From an uncultured Roseburia sp. (lineage in GTDB: Bacteria > Bacillota > Clostridia > Lachnospirales > Lachnospiraceae), in the NCBI GenBank assembly GCA_910577925.1, contig CAJTOI010000041.1, positions 1 to 15,049 of the forward strand: a stretch of 15,049 nucleotides of DNA, in the 5' to 3' direction. Under the pieces are notes generated by a model that worked only from the letters and a program-made list of their open reading frames with translations, was not told the origin of the DNA and did no database searches. Numbering within the stretch: position 1 is the stretch's first letter; the number at the start of each line of letters is the position of its first letter. Below, in pieces: positions 7,306-13,359 of this stretch. The position numbers and the translations under genes were made by a program.

Positions 7306-7671
7306 ATGGGTTCAAAGAAAAAGAAGGAAGAAATAGACGTCAGTAAGCTCATCGCACTGGAGCAGGAACTCCATGATTTGAAAGCGGAGCAGGGGATTGA
7401 GGAGAAAGAGGGCTGGCTTTCCAGGAAGATTTCGGGTTATTTTGAACGAAAAGAGGCAATGGGGGAGATTGCGCTGGATAAGAAGAAGTATATTCTTCTT
7501 GCGGTTTTCACCGGATGGCTGGGGGGGCACCGGTTTTATGCAAAGCAGTATAAAACGGCGATTTTGTATCTTCTCCTCTTCTGGTCGGGTTTTCCGCTTG
7601 CAATGACGCTGATAGATCTTCTGATTGTGATACCGAAGCCGGTGGACGAGCAGGGAAAGATGTGTTTGTAG
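7306..7671 (+). CDS. TM2 domain-containing membrane protein
   Basis: This 121-residue protein has a highly charged N-terminal half (about residues 1-60, with the helical stretch LIALEQELHDLKAEQG) and a C-terminal TM2 domain. The domain shows two hydrophobic segments (about 62-73 and 86-109) joined by the conserved WLGGHRFYAKQYKTA turn (about 71-85). TM2 proteins are widespread in bacteria and have no established biochemical role. The ATG at 7306 is preceded ten bases upstream by AAGGAG. It lies 16 bases before the MATE gene and shares its promoter, so the two are probably co-transcribed. That pairing is an observation and does not by itself assign a function. Confidence 0.85.
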   Translation: MGSKKKKEEIDVSKLIALEQELHDLKAEQGIEEKEGWLSRKISGYFERKEAMGEIALDKKKYILLAVFTGWLGGHRFYAKQYKTAILYLLLFWSGFPLAMTLIDLLIVIPKPVDEQGKMCL

Positions 7672-7687
7672 AACAGGAAGATAACAT

Positions 7688-9058
7688 ATGAATACAAATA
7701 AAGAACTATTTGAACATGCGCCGATTTCAAAGGCGGTAACGGTCATGGCGGTTCCGACCATCATTACGATGCTGGTCGTGGTTATTTATAATATGGCGGA
7801 TACGTTTTTTATCGGACAGACCAACGACGCGATGCAGGTGGCTGCGGTCTCGCTGTCGACACCGGTTTTTATGCTGTTTATGGCGCTCGGGAATCTGTTC
7901 GGTATCGGCGGAAGCTCCGCGATTTCACGTGCGCTCGGGGCTGGGCAGGAGGAGCGCGCAAAGCACATCTCTTCGTTTTGTGCGTATGCGGCGCTTGGCG
8001 CCGGCGTCCTTTTTATGCTGATTTTTCTGATCGGGATGAACGGAATTTTAGCTCTGATCGGAGCCAGCGAGAATACAATCGGATATGCGCGCACCTATCT
8101 GAGCTATGTGGCGTTCGGCGGTCCGTTTATTATGTTCGGCACCGCATTCGGCAATATTCTGCGCGGAGAAGGAGCGGCAAAACAGTCGATGGCAGGGAAT
8201 CTGATCGGAACCGTGACCAATATTGTGCTGGACCCGATTCTGATTCTGTGGGCCGGTATGGGAGTGGCCGGGGCGGCCATTGCCACGGTCATCGGGAATA
8301 TGGCGGCCTGCTGTTTTTATCTGCATTATCTTCTGCGCGGAAAATCCGTGCTTTCGATTCACCCGAAACATTTTCGGGCAGGAGAGGGGATTGCGCTTGG
8401 AGTTATGGCAATCGGGATTCCGGCATCCCTCAACAATATCCTGATGAGCTGCTCCAATATTGTGTACAATAAGCAGCTTGTCGGTTACGGGGATACGCCT
8501 GTGGCGGCCATGGGCGTGGCAATGAAAACAAATATGCTCGTGGTGCTGCTGCAGATCGGGCTGTGTGCCGGGATTCAGCCGCTGATCGGCTACAATTACG
8601 GCGCGGGAAACACAAAGCGCTTAAAGCAGGTATTCCGCTTTACCGGTATGTGCGCGGTTGCCCTCGGTACATTGCTGACCCTTTTGATGGTTGTGGCGAG
8701 GGAGCCGATTATACGGGCGTTTATTGACGATGCGGCCGTGATCGAGCAGGGAATCAAGATGATGATTGCACTGCAGCTCTCAGGCCCGGTTATCGGGATT
8801 CTTTTTCTGTGCATCAACACACTGCAGGGAATGGGAAAGGCCATTCCGTCGCTGGTGCTCACGATCTGCAGACAGGGGCTTGTGTTTGTCCCGATGATTT
8901 TGATTTTAAATGCGGTATTCGGACTGGACGGTATTATCTATGCCCAGCCGGTCGCAGACTATATCTCGATTGCGGTTGCGGTGACAATCTGCCTTACGAT
9001 TCTGCGGAAGCAGGAGGCGGCGCATGCAAAGGAAGAGAAGGAGAAAACTGTAGAATGA
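7688..9058 (+). CDS. MATE family multidrug/metabolite efflux transporter
   Basis: The 456-residue integral membrane protein has about twelve hydrophobic segments in two related halves, the pattern of MATE (NorM/DinF-like) exporters. These expel cationic drugs, flavins or metabolites using a Na+ or H+ gradient. Family hallmarks are the first helix region AVPTIITMLVVVIYNMADTF, FGIGGSSAISRALGAG, and the second-half motif GIQPLIGYNYGAG (about residues 295-307). The charged tail (KEEKEKTVE) is cytoplasmic. AGGAAG lies seven bases before the ATG. It is the second gene of the TM2 operon and is followed by a hairpin (9064-9083) and a strong palindrome (9101-9124). The substrate cannot be read from the sequence. 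Confidence 0.93.
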   Translation: MNTNKELFEHAPISKAVTVMAVPTIITMLVVVIYNMADTFFIGQTNDAMQVAAVSLSTPVFMLFMALGNLFGIGGSSAISRALGAGQEERAKHISSFCAYAALGAGVLFMLIFLIGMNGILALIGASENTIGYARTYLSYVAFGGPFIMFGTAFGNILRGEGAAKQSMAGNLIGTVTNIVLDPILILWAGMGVAGAAIATVIGNMAACCFYLHYLLRGKSVLSIHPKHFRAGEGIALGVMAIGIPASLNNILMSCSNIVYNKQLVGYGDTPVAAMGVAMKTNMLVVLLQIGLCAGIQPLIGYNYGAGNTKRLKQVFRFTGMCAVALGTLLTLLMVVAREPIIRAFIDDAAVIEQGIKMMIALQLSGPVIGILFLCINTLQGMGKAIPSLVLTICRQGLVFVPMILILNAVFGLDGIIYAQPVADYISIAVAVTICLTILRKQEAAHAKEEKEKTVE

Positions 9059-9100
9059 CAGGGGCTGCCGTTTGTCCGGCAGCTTCGGATAGGAAAAGAA

Positions 9101-9124
9101 GGCGCAGGTAAATTTACCTGCGCC
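9101..9124. terminator. Perfect 24-bp palindrome, bidirectional terminator
   Basis: The two 12-base halves are exact reverse complements, folding as a 10-bp stem with an AATT loop. A T-rich stretch follows on the minus strand (TTCTTTTCC) and a weaker one on the plus strand. It lies between the convergent MATE and HIT genes. A GCTGCCG/CGGCAGC hairpin at 9064-9083 and an AT-rich hairpin at 9153-9171 flank it. Confidence 0.75.
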
Positions 9125-9188
9125 CTGTGTGATTTATTTCAGCTGATTATTCTTTGATTTTGTCAATCAAACACCTCGTGATAGCTGT

Positions 9189-9608
9189 CTACAGATACTT
9201 TTTGATCTCCGCAATCAGCGTGTCGTATTCCGCGTCGGAGAGGAACTTCTGCTGCGGGTTCATGGCAAATACGCCGCCCCACTCAAATTCATCGGTGTAT
9301 TTCGGCACCAGATGGAAGTGCAGGTGATGTCCGGTATCGCCGTAGGCGCCGTAGTTTACCTTCTGCGGGGAGAAGGCTTTGTGGAGGGCCTCCGCGACAT
9401 GGTTGATGTCTTCCATGTAAGCGGCGCGCTCCTCGGCGGTCAGCTCGGTAATCTCGCTGACATGCTTTTTGTGGGCGACAATGACGCGGCCCTTGTGGCT
9501 CTGCTCTTTAAAGAGGTATACTTTCGAGGTAGTAAGCTCGCAGATTTTGATGCCGAAAGCGGCAACAAGCTCACCTTCCATGCAATAGGCACAATTATTA
9601 TCCGTCAT
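9189..9608 (-). CDS. HIT family nucleotide-binding protein
   Basis: This 139-residue protein carries the histidine-triad motif H95-L-H97-F-H99-LV. In this superfamily the motif hydrolyses or transfers nucleotidyl groups from AMP-linked substrates, with the central His as nucleophile. C6 and C9 (NNCAYC), with H49 and H94 available, suggest the structural zinc site seen in some HIT proteins. Length is typical and the protein should be cytosolic. GGAGA stands eight bases before the ATG. It starts 26 bases after the stop of the KDPG aldolase-VOC gene on the same strand, so it is probably the second gene of that operon. HIT proteins occur beside many unrelated genes, so the pairing says little about the substrate. 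Confidence 0.92.
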   Translation of the reverse strand: MTDNNCAYCMEGELVAAFGIKICELTTSKVYLFKEQSHKGRVIVAHKKHVSEITELTAEERAAYMEDINHVAEALHKAFSPQKVNYGAYGDTGHHLHFHLVPKYTDEFEWGGVFAMNPQQKFLSDAEYDTLIAEIKKYL

Positions 9609-9634
9609 AGGGATTCTCCTTTTTGTGGGAACGA

Positions 9635-10597
9635 TTATTTCTGGTTAAAGTGTACGGCAAAACCTGCGATTTCGTCTTTTAAGTAAGCGACGATAATCTC
9701 GTTCTTGTCGTTGTACTTAAAGGAGCTTTCGTCAAATACGAAGCCGCGTTTCTCAAGGTGATAAATCGCACGGTCGAGGTAATTGGTCTGAACGCAGATG
9801 TGTCCGTTTGCGCCGCGTCCCGGAGCCTTCATCATCTCAATCAGGGAGCCGACAAAGATCGAGCTGTTTCCAACTTTCATACTCTCGCCGAGAAGGGATG
9901 CAAATTTTGCGGACTCGGAAGAGGCAACGTCCTCGGAAGCGTTGTTGATGCCGACATGCAGCAATTTAAAGCCAAGCATCGTGGAAACGGCCTCTTTGGT
10001 CAGAGCGGTGATGCCGTCCCAGTCTTTTGCTGCGATCATATCCTTATTAACCATCCAGGAACCGCCGCAGGCAATGATTTTTCTGAAATCAAGGTAGCTG
10101 GTCAGATTCTTTGCGTTGATGCCGCCGGTCGGCATAAATTTTATTTTGGTGTAGGGAGCTGCCATGGACTTGATCATATTCAGCCCGCCGGCTGCCTCTG
10201 CCGGGAAAAATTTTACCACATCAAGGCCGAGCTCAATGGCAACCTCGACGTCGCTCGGGTTTGAGCAGCCCGGCGTCACCGGGATATTTTTCTCCACGCA
10301 GTATTTGACAACCTTCGGGTTTAAGCCCGGGCTGACGATGAATTTTGCGCCTGCGTTCACCGCGCGGTCAACCTGCTCGGTCGTCAGAACGGTGCCTGCA
10401 CCCACGAGCATTTCCGGGAACTGCTCCGCCATAATGCGGATGGATTCCTCGGCCGCTGCGGTGCGGAAGGTAACCTCTGCACAGGGGAGTCCGCCGTCGC
10501 ATAAAGCCTTCGCGAGAGGCGCCGCATCCTCGACATTGTCGAGAGCGATAACGGGGATAATACCGATTTTGGAAAACTCTTCTAATACTTTGTTCAT
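9635..10597 (-). CDS. eda: KDPG/KHG aldolase fused to a C-terminal VOC-like domain
   Basis: Residues 1 to about 205 match 2-keto-3-deoxy-6-phosphogluconate/4-hydroxy-2-oxoglutarate aldolase, the class I enzyme that splits KDPG into pyruvate and glyceraldehyde 3-phosphate at the end of hexuronate and Entner-Doudoroff catabolism. Visible catalytic features are E41 and R45 in AEVTFRT, the pyruvate-binding loop VGAGTV, SPGLNP, and the Schiff-base K129 in VVKFFPAEAAGG, followed by MPTGGI and CGGSWMV. A further 110 residues (about 208-320), starting LLHVGINN and containing GHICVQTNYLDRAIYHLEKRG, resemble one glyoxalase/VOC module. Canonical Eda of about 210 residues lacks this. The ATG has AAGGAG seven bases upstream and a strong promoter with a KdgR-box-like palindrome. 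The HIT gene follows on the same transcript. Aldolase function is near certain, the role of the second domain is not. Confidence 0.92.
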   Translation of the reverse strand: MNKVLEEFSKIGIIPVIALDNVEDAAPLAKALCDGGLPCAEVTFRTAAAEESIRIMAEQFPEMLVGAGTVLTTEQVDRAVNAGAKFIVSPGLNPKVVKYCVEKNIPVTPGCSNPSDVEVAIELGLDVVKFFPAEAAGGLNMIKSMAAPYTKIKFMPTGGINAKNLTSYLDFRKIIACGGSWMVNKDMIAAKDWDGITALTKEAVSTMLGFKLLHVGINNASEDVASSESAKFASLLGESMKVGNSSIFVGSLIEMMKAPGRGANGHICVQTNYLDRAIYHLEKRGFVFDESSFKYNDKNEIIVAYLKDEIAGFAVHFNQK

Positions 10598-10677
10598 GAT
10601 TCTTCTCCTTTTTTATAATATTGCGGCGCTCACAAAACGGGTTGTCTGCAAACGCCGTTATCAGATGCCGGAACAGT

Positions 10678-10705
10678 GTTCCGTAATATGAAACAAAGTT
10701 TCATA
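10678..10705. promoter_or_regulatory. Putative IclR/KdgR-like operator of the aldolase gene
   Basis: TATGAAAC (10687-10694), AAA, and GTTTCATA (10698-10705) form a perfect 8-bp inverted repeat. An overlapping element GTTCCGTAATATGAAAC (10678-10694) matches the IclR-gene palindrome at 11775-11791 in 15 of 17 positions. The site lies just downstream of the expected aldolase transcription start, as for a repressor. The TGAAAC-N-GTTTCA layout resembles the KdgR box known for proteobacterial IclR regulators. Confidence 0.65.
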
Positions 10706-10720
10706 GAACGACACACTATT

Positions 10721-10748
10721 ATTATAGCATCTGAGGTGCGCTTGTCAA
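10721..10748 (-). promoter_or_regulatory. SigA-type promoter of the aldolase-HIT operon
   Basis: On the minus strand TTGACA (10743-10748) and TATAAT (10721-10726) are separated by 16 bases with a TGC extended -10. The expected start of transcription is near 10714, so the operator at 10678-10705 falls about +10 to +36. Confidence 0.85.
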
Positions 10749-10758
10749 CCGAATTTTC

Positions 10759-10787
10759 TTGAGGTTTTCTGGTGTTTATGGTAGACT
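10759..10787 (+). promoter_or_regulatory. Candidate promoter of the DUF4430-ECF pair
   Basis: TTGAGG (10759-10764) and TAGACT (10782-10787) have a 17-base spacer, with an expected start near 10794, ahead of GGAGGA at 10815. It is back to back with the aldolase promoter. No cobalamin or other riboswitch fits in this short leader. Confidence 0.5.
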
Positions 10788-10826
10788 TCCTATGGAAAAA
10801 ATATGCATAAAAACGGAGGAAGACAA

Positions 10827-11249
10827 ATGTCGGAAGTAAAAGAGACAAAAAACGGAAAAAAAATTGTGGCAGCGGCGGCGGTCCTTGCGGCAGCGGCTGT
10901 GATTCTCGGTGTGATATACGCAAATTTTAGGCCGAAGCCTGCGGCAGGCGCAAAGGAGCTTACAATAGAAGTTGTGGACAATGCGGGAGAATCGGTAATG
11001 TATACGGTACAGACGGATGCGGAGTTTCTGCGCCAGGCCATCGAGGAGACGGAAGGACTGACGGTAGAGGGAACCGAGTCGGAGTACGGGCTGATGGTTG
11101 ATACCGTCAACGGTCTTGGCGCGGATTATACGGCAGACGGGGCGTACTGGGCGTTTTTCGTGGACGGCGCATACTGTGAGTACGGGATTGACACCCAGCC
11201 GGTGAGCGACGGAGAGGCCTATCAGATTGTCTATACGGCGGCGGAATGA
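10827..11249 (+). CDS. Membrane-anchored DUF4430 domain protein
   Basis: The 140-residue protein has a basic N-terminus (NGKKI), one very Ala-rich membrane segment (residues 13-32) and an extracytoplasmic domain from about residue 45. That part matches DUF4430, a small beta-rich domain related to the C-terminal part of transcobalamin/intrinsic factor: LTIEVVDNAGESVMYTVQT, then FLRQAIEETEGL, and the characteristic YWAFFVDG and GEAYQIVYT at the end. No lipobox Cys is present, so it is anchored by the helix. The ATG at 10827 has GGAGGA seven bases upstream; an in-frame ATG at 10803 lacks a site. Its stop overlaps the next start (ATGA), so it is translationally coupled to an ECF S component. A surface capture domain handing a small ligand to that transporter is an inference. 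Confidence 0.82.
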   Translation: MSEVKETKNGKKIVAAAAVLAAAAVILGVIYANFRPKPAAGAKELTIEVVDNAGESVMYTVQTDAEFLRQAIEETEGLTVEGTESEYGLMVDTVNGLGADYTADGAYWAFFVDGAYCEYGIDTQPVSDGEAYQIVYTAAE

Positions 11250-11740
11250 GAGCGAGGGGGAAGGTCCGCGACATTGCGCTGATGGGGATGATGGCCGCCG
11301 CGCTGGAGGCGGCAAAGTTTGTGCTCTCTTTTCTGCCGAATGTGGAGCTGGTCACGCTGCTTATCATCTTATATACGCTCTATTTCGGGAAAAAAGTCCT
11401 GCCGGTCATCGCGGTCTTTGTGCTGCTCGAGGGCTGTCGGTACGGGTTCGGTCTCTGGTGGGTGATGTATCTGTATGCGTGGCCGATTCTTGCCGGGGCA
11501 GCCTGGCTTCTGCGCAGACAGCGCTCGGCGTGGGTCTTTTCGATTCTTGCCGGGGCGTTCGGGCTGTCGTTCGGCGCGCTCTGCGCGGTTCCCTACCTTT
11601 TTGCGGGAGGGCCTGCGGCGGCATTTTCCTGGTGGGTTGCCGGAATCCCCTATGATATCATCCATTGCGTCTCAAATTTCCTGCTGTGCCGTCTGCTGTT
11701 TTGCCCGCTTCGGGACGTGATGGAAAAAATAGGGAATTGA
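11246..11740 (+). CDS. ECF-type transporter S component
   Basis: This 164-residue, very hydrophobic protein has about five or six membrane segments. It begins with MRARGKVRDIALMGMMAAALEAAKF, in which the basic start and the small-residue-rich first helix are typical of substrate-binding S components of energy-coupling factor vitamin and metal transporters. No ATPase or T component is encoded nearby, so it would have to share the cell's common ECF module. The ligand is unknown; the adjoining DUF4430 domain hints at a cobalamin-like or other tetrapyrrole-type compound, but nothing in the sequence proves it. Translation is coupled to the preceding gene by an ATGA overlap. Its TGA stop lies within the -35 box of the downstream IclR promoter. 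Confidence 0.75.
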   Translation: MRARGKVRDIALMGMMAAALEAAKFVLSFLPNVELVTLLIILYTLYFGKKVLPVIAVFVLLEGCRYGFGLWWVMYLYAWPILAGAAWLLRRQRSAWVFSILAGAFGLSFGALCAVPYLFAGGPAAAFSWWVAGIPYDIIHCVSNFLLCRLLFCPLRDVMEKIGN

Positions 11741-11765
11741 CATTTTTTTCACATTTTGATATGAT
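11737..11765 (+). promoter_or_regulatory. SigA-type promoter of the IclR gene
   Basis: TTGACA (11737-11742) and TATGAT (11760-11765) have a 17-base spacer. The -35 hexamer overlaps the TGA stop of the preceding gene (11738-11740). The expected transcription start is near 11772. Confidence 0.85.
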
Positions 11766-11774
11766 TCTCAAAGA

Positions 11775-11791
11775 GTTTCATAATATGAAAC
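11775..11791. promoter_or_regulatory. Putative IclR autoregulatory operator
   Basis: GTTTCATAATATGAAAC is a perfect 17-bp palindrome with a single central base. It lies at about +4 to +20 of the IclR promoter, where a bound repressor would block transcription. It shares its half-sites and most of its central bases with the aldolase operator at 10678-10694. Confidence 0.7.
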
Positions 11792-11848
11792 GGCAAATTT
11801 GGCTGCGGAACAATGTTGCGTGTAGAAGTCAGAAAGGCATGAGAGAAC

Positions 11849-12628
11849 ATGGCGGAGGAAAGAGAAGCAAAAAATCCGGTTCAGTCCGCGGAACGTATCT
11901 TTCAGGTGATGGAGATGCTTGCGGAAAACGGGGAAATGGGGCTGATGGAGATCAGCGCCGCGCTGGGACTGCACAAAAGCACGGTGCATCGTCTGCTGAT
12001 GTCGCTTATCTATATGGGCTATGCAAAGCAGGATGAAAGTTCACAGAAATATATGCTCACCTGCAAGGTGGTGAGCATGGCGGGGAAGATATTGGAGCGC
12101 ATGGACATCCTGCAGATTGCAAAGCCGTATCTGGAGCGGCTTTCCGACCTCAGCGGGGAGACGGTTCACCTGGTGCAGCGAGAGGGAAACAATATTTTGT
12201 ACGTCTATAAGATCGAGGCGAAGGTCGGAACCATCCGAATGGTATCCCATGTCGGAATGGTGCATCCGATGTATTGCTCGGGGGTAGGCAAGGCGATTAT
12301 GGCCACGCTGCCGGAGCGGGAGGTGCGCGCGATCTGGGAGGGCAGCGAAATTGAACGGCACACCGACAAGACGATCGTGGATTATGACAAACTGCAGCGG
12401 GAGCTTGCAGATGTGAGAAAAGACGGGTATGCGCTTGACGATGAGGAGAACGAAAAAGGCGTCCGCTGCATTGCCGCCTGCCTCTATGGCTATAAGAAAG
12501 AAGTGACCCACGCATTCAGCATTTCCGGACCCACAAGCCGTATGACAAGAGAGCGGGTGCGCGGTCTGGCGGTGGATGTGAAAAAGGTGCAGGAAGAGCT
12601 CTCGCGGGAAATCGGATATTACAAATAA
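11849..12628 (+). CDS. IclR family transcriptional regulator (KdgR-like)
   Basis: The 259-residue protein has an N-terminal winged helix-turn-helix (about 10-72; recognition region MEISAALGLHKSTVHRLLMS). The C-terminal IclR effector domain (about 85-255) shows HPMYCSGVGKAIMATLPE and GYALDDEENEKGVRCIAA, both standard for the family. It probably binds a small sugar-acid or keto-acid. Palindromes with TGAAAC/GTTTCA halves overlap its own promoter region and that of the KDPG aldolase gene 1.1 kb away, so repression of itself and of aldolase, relieved by a 2-keto-3-deoxy sugar acid as for KdgR, is a reasonable inference. The ribosome binding site is weak (GAAAGG or GAGAG upstream of the ATG), so the exact start is less certain than for its neighbours. 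The lipoprotein gene downstream may be separately transcribed. Confidence 0.9.
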   Translation: MAEEREAKNPVQSAERIFQVMEMLAENGEMGLMEISAALGLHKSTVHRLLMSLIYMGYAKQDESSQKYMLTCKVVSMAGKILERMDILQIAKPYLERLSDLSGETVHLVQREGNNILYVYKIEAKVGTIRMVSHVGMVHPMYCSGVGKAIMATLPEREVRAIWEGSEIERHTDKTIVDYDKLQRELADVRKDGYALDDEENEKGVRCIAACLYGYKKEVTHAFSISGPTSRMTRERVRGLAVDVKKVQEELSREIGYYK

Positions 12629-12699
12629 ATTTCAAAAAAATGTATAAAAGTAAAAAATAGGGTCAGACTATCCTTGAATAAAAAAAAGGAGAAATGACT

Positions 12700-13161
12700 A
12701 TGAAAAAGTGGAAAGTAGTGATGGCCGGAACCGTTTTGGCACTGTCCTTAAGTATGGTGGCGGCCTGCGGAAACAGCGACACAGACAAGAATAACGGGAC
12801 AAACGCGGGCACAAATACAGAGAGCGGTGTAAACAACAACACGACAAACGGTGCGGGAAATAACAACAATGTCGGAAACACCGAGATCGGCGGCGATAAC
12901 CGAAACGATCTGAACAACGGGACCGAGGGGAACAACGGAACCGACATGAACAACGGAACCAATGTGAACAATGGAACCGGTACAACAACAAATGACGGGG
13001 CAAATAACGGCGACACCACGGGTGCAGGCGATGCGGGAAATGTGGTGGAGGACGTGGTTGACGGTGTCGGAGAGGCCGGAAAAGACCTGATTGACGGTGT
13101 GGAGAACGGTGTGGATGACATGACCGGCAACAATGCGGGCGGAGCCACAAAAAACGAATAA
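12700..13161 (+). CDS. Asn/Gly/Thr-rich lipoprotein of unknown function
   Basis: The 153-residue protein starts MKKWKVVMAGTVLALSL and has a lipobox ending VAAC with the lipidated C23, so it should be anchored outside the cell membrane. The rest is low complexity. Residues 24 to about 115 are dominated by Asn, Gly and Thr, including four consecutive six-residue units beginning NNGT. Then comes an acidic, probably amphipathic tail (NVVEDVVDGVGEAGKDLIDG). The start at 12700 is preferred because AGGAG ends eight bases before it; the in-frame ATG at 12694 is only two bases from that site. I recognise no enzymatic domain. Similar Asn-rich small lipoproteins are frequent in Clostridia and may be spacer or envelope proteins. 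It is 71 bases after the IclR gene with an AT-rich gap between. Confidence 0.75.
   Translation: MKKWKVVMAGTVLALSLSMVAACGNSDTDKNNGTNAGTNTESGVNNNTTNGAGNNNNVGNTEIGGDNRNDLNNGTEGNNGTDMNNGTNVNNGTGTTTNDGANNGDTTGAGDAGNVVEDVVDGVGEAGKDLIDGVENGVDDMTGNNAGGATKNE
12913..12984 (+). repeat. 18-bp tandem repeat, four copies, inside the lipoprotein gene
   Basis: Units begin at 12913, 12931, 12949 and 12967. Each starts with AACAACGG(G/A)ACC or a one-base variant (AACAATGGAACC) and encodes NNGT plus two variable residues. The array is in frame, so copy-number change would only lengthen or shorten the surface linker. Confidence 0.85.
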
Positions 13162-13278
13162 GATAAAATGGGGGCTGTTGCATATCGCAGGATAGGGCAA
13201 TGGCCTTTTTGTTTTGAAAAAAGTGTACATATTTTCCGCAGAGTTTTCTAAAATAAAAATGAAATAACGCTATTGTTC

Positions 13279-13307
13279 TTGAGGTTGCTTTTCTTTTGTT
13301 TTATAAT
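13279..13307 (+). promoter_or_regulatory. SigA-type promoter of the ClpX-like gene
   Basis: TTGAGG (13279-13284) and TATAAT (13302-13307) have a 17-base spacer, about 50 bases before the chosen start codon. The gap between the lipoprotein stop and this promoter (13162-13278) shows no gene; a weak AGG/CCT hairpin with a T-run near 13195-13212 may terminate the lipoprotein transcript. Confidence 0.72.
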
Positions 13308-13359
13308 AAAATTGGTTTTAAAAACAGGGCGTCTGTGCGGCGCAGGAATGAGGAGTGCA

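Noticed and set aside
10827..11740. Cobalamin-transport naming of the DUF4430-ECF pair
   Set aside because: The distant transcobalamin relation is suggestive only; no cobalamin riboswitch, btu gene or corrinoid enzyme is present in the window.
12629..12690. Promoter of the lipoprotein gene in the AT-rich gap
   Set aside because: TTACAA and TATAAA with an 18-base gap can be picked out near 12618-12648, but the sequence is so AT-rich that the match carries little weight.
12913..12984. CRISPR-like short repeats
   Set aside because: The repeats are directly adjacent 18-bp coding units with no spacers and no cas genes in the window.
12663..13230. Three long minus-strand open frames over the lipoprotein gene
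   Set aside because: They arise from the repetitive Asn/Gly/Thr codons; their Val/Phe/Pro/Ser or Cys/Arg-rich translations are typical shadow products.
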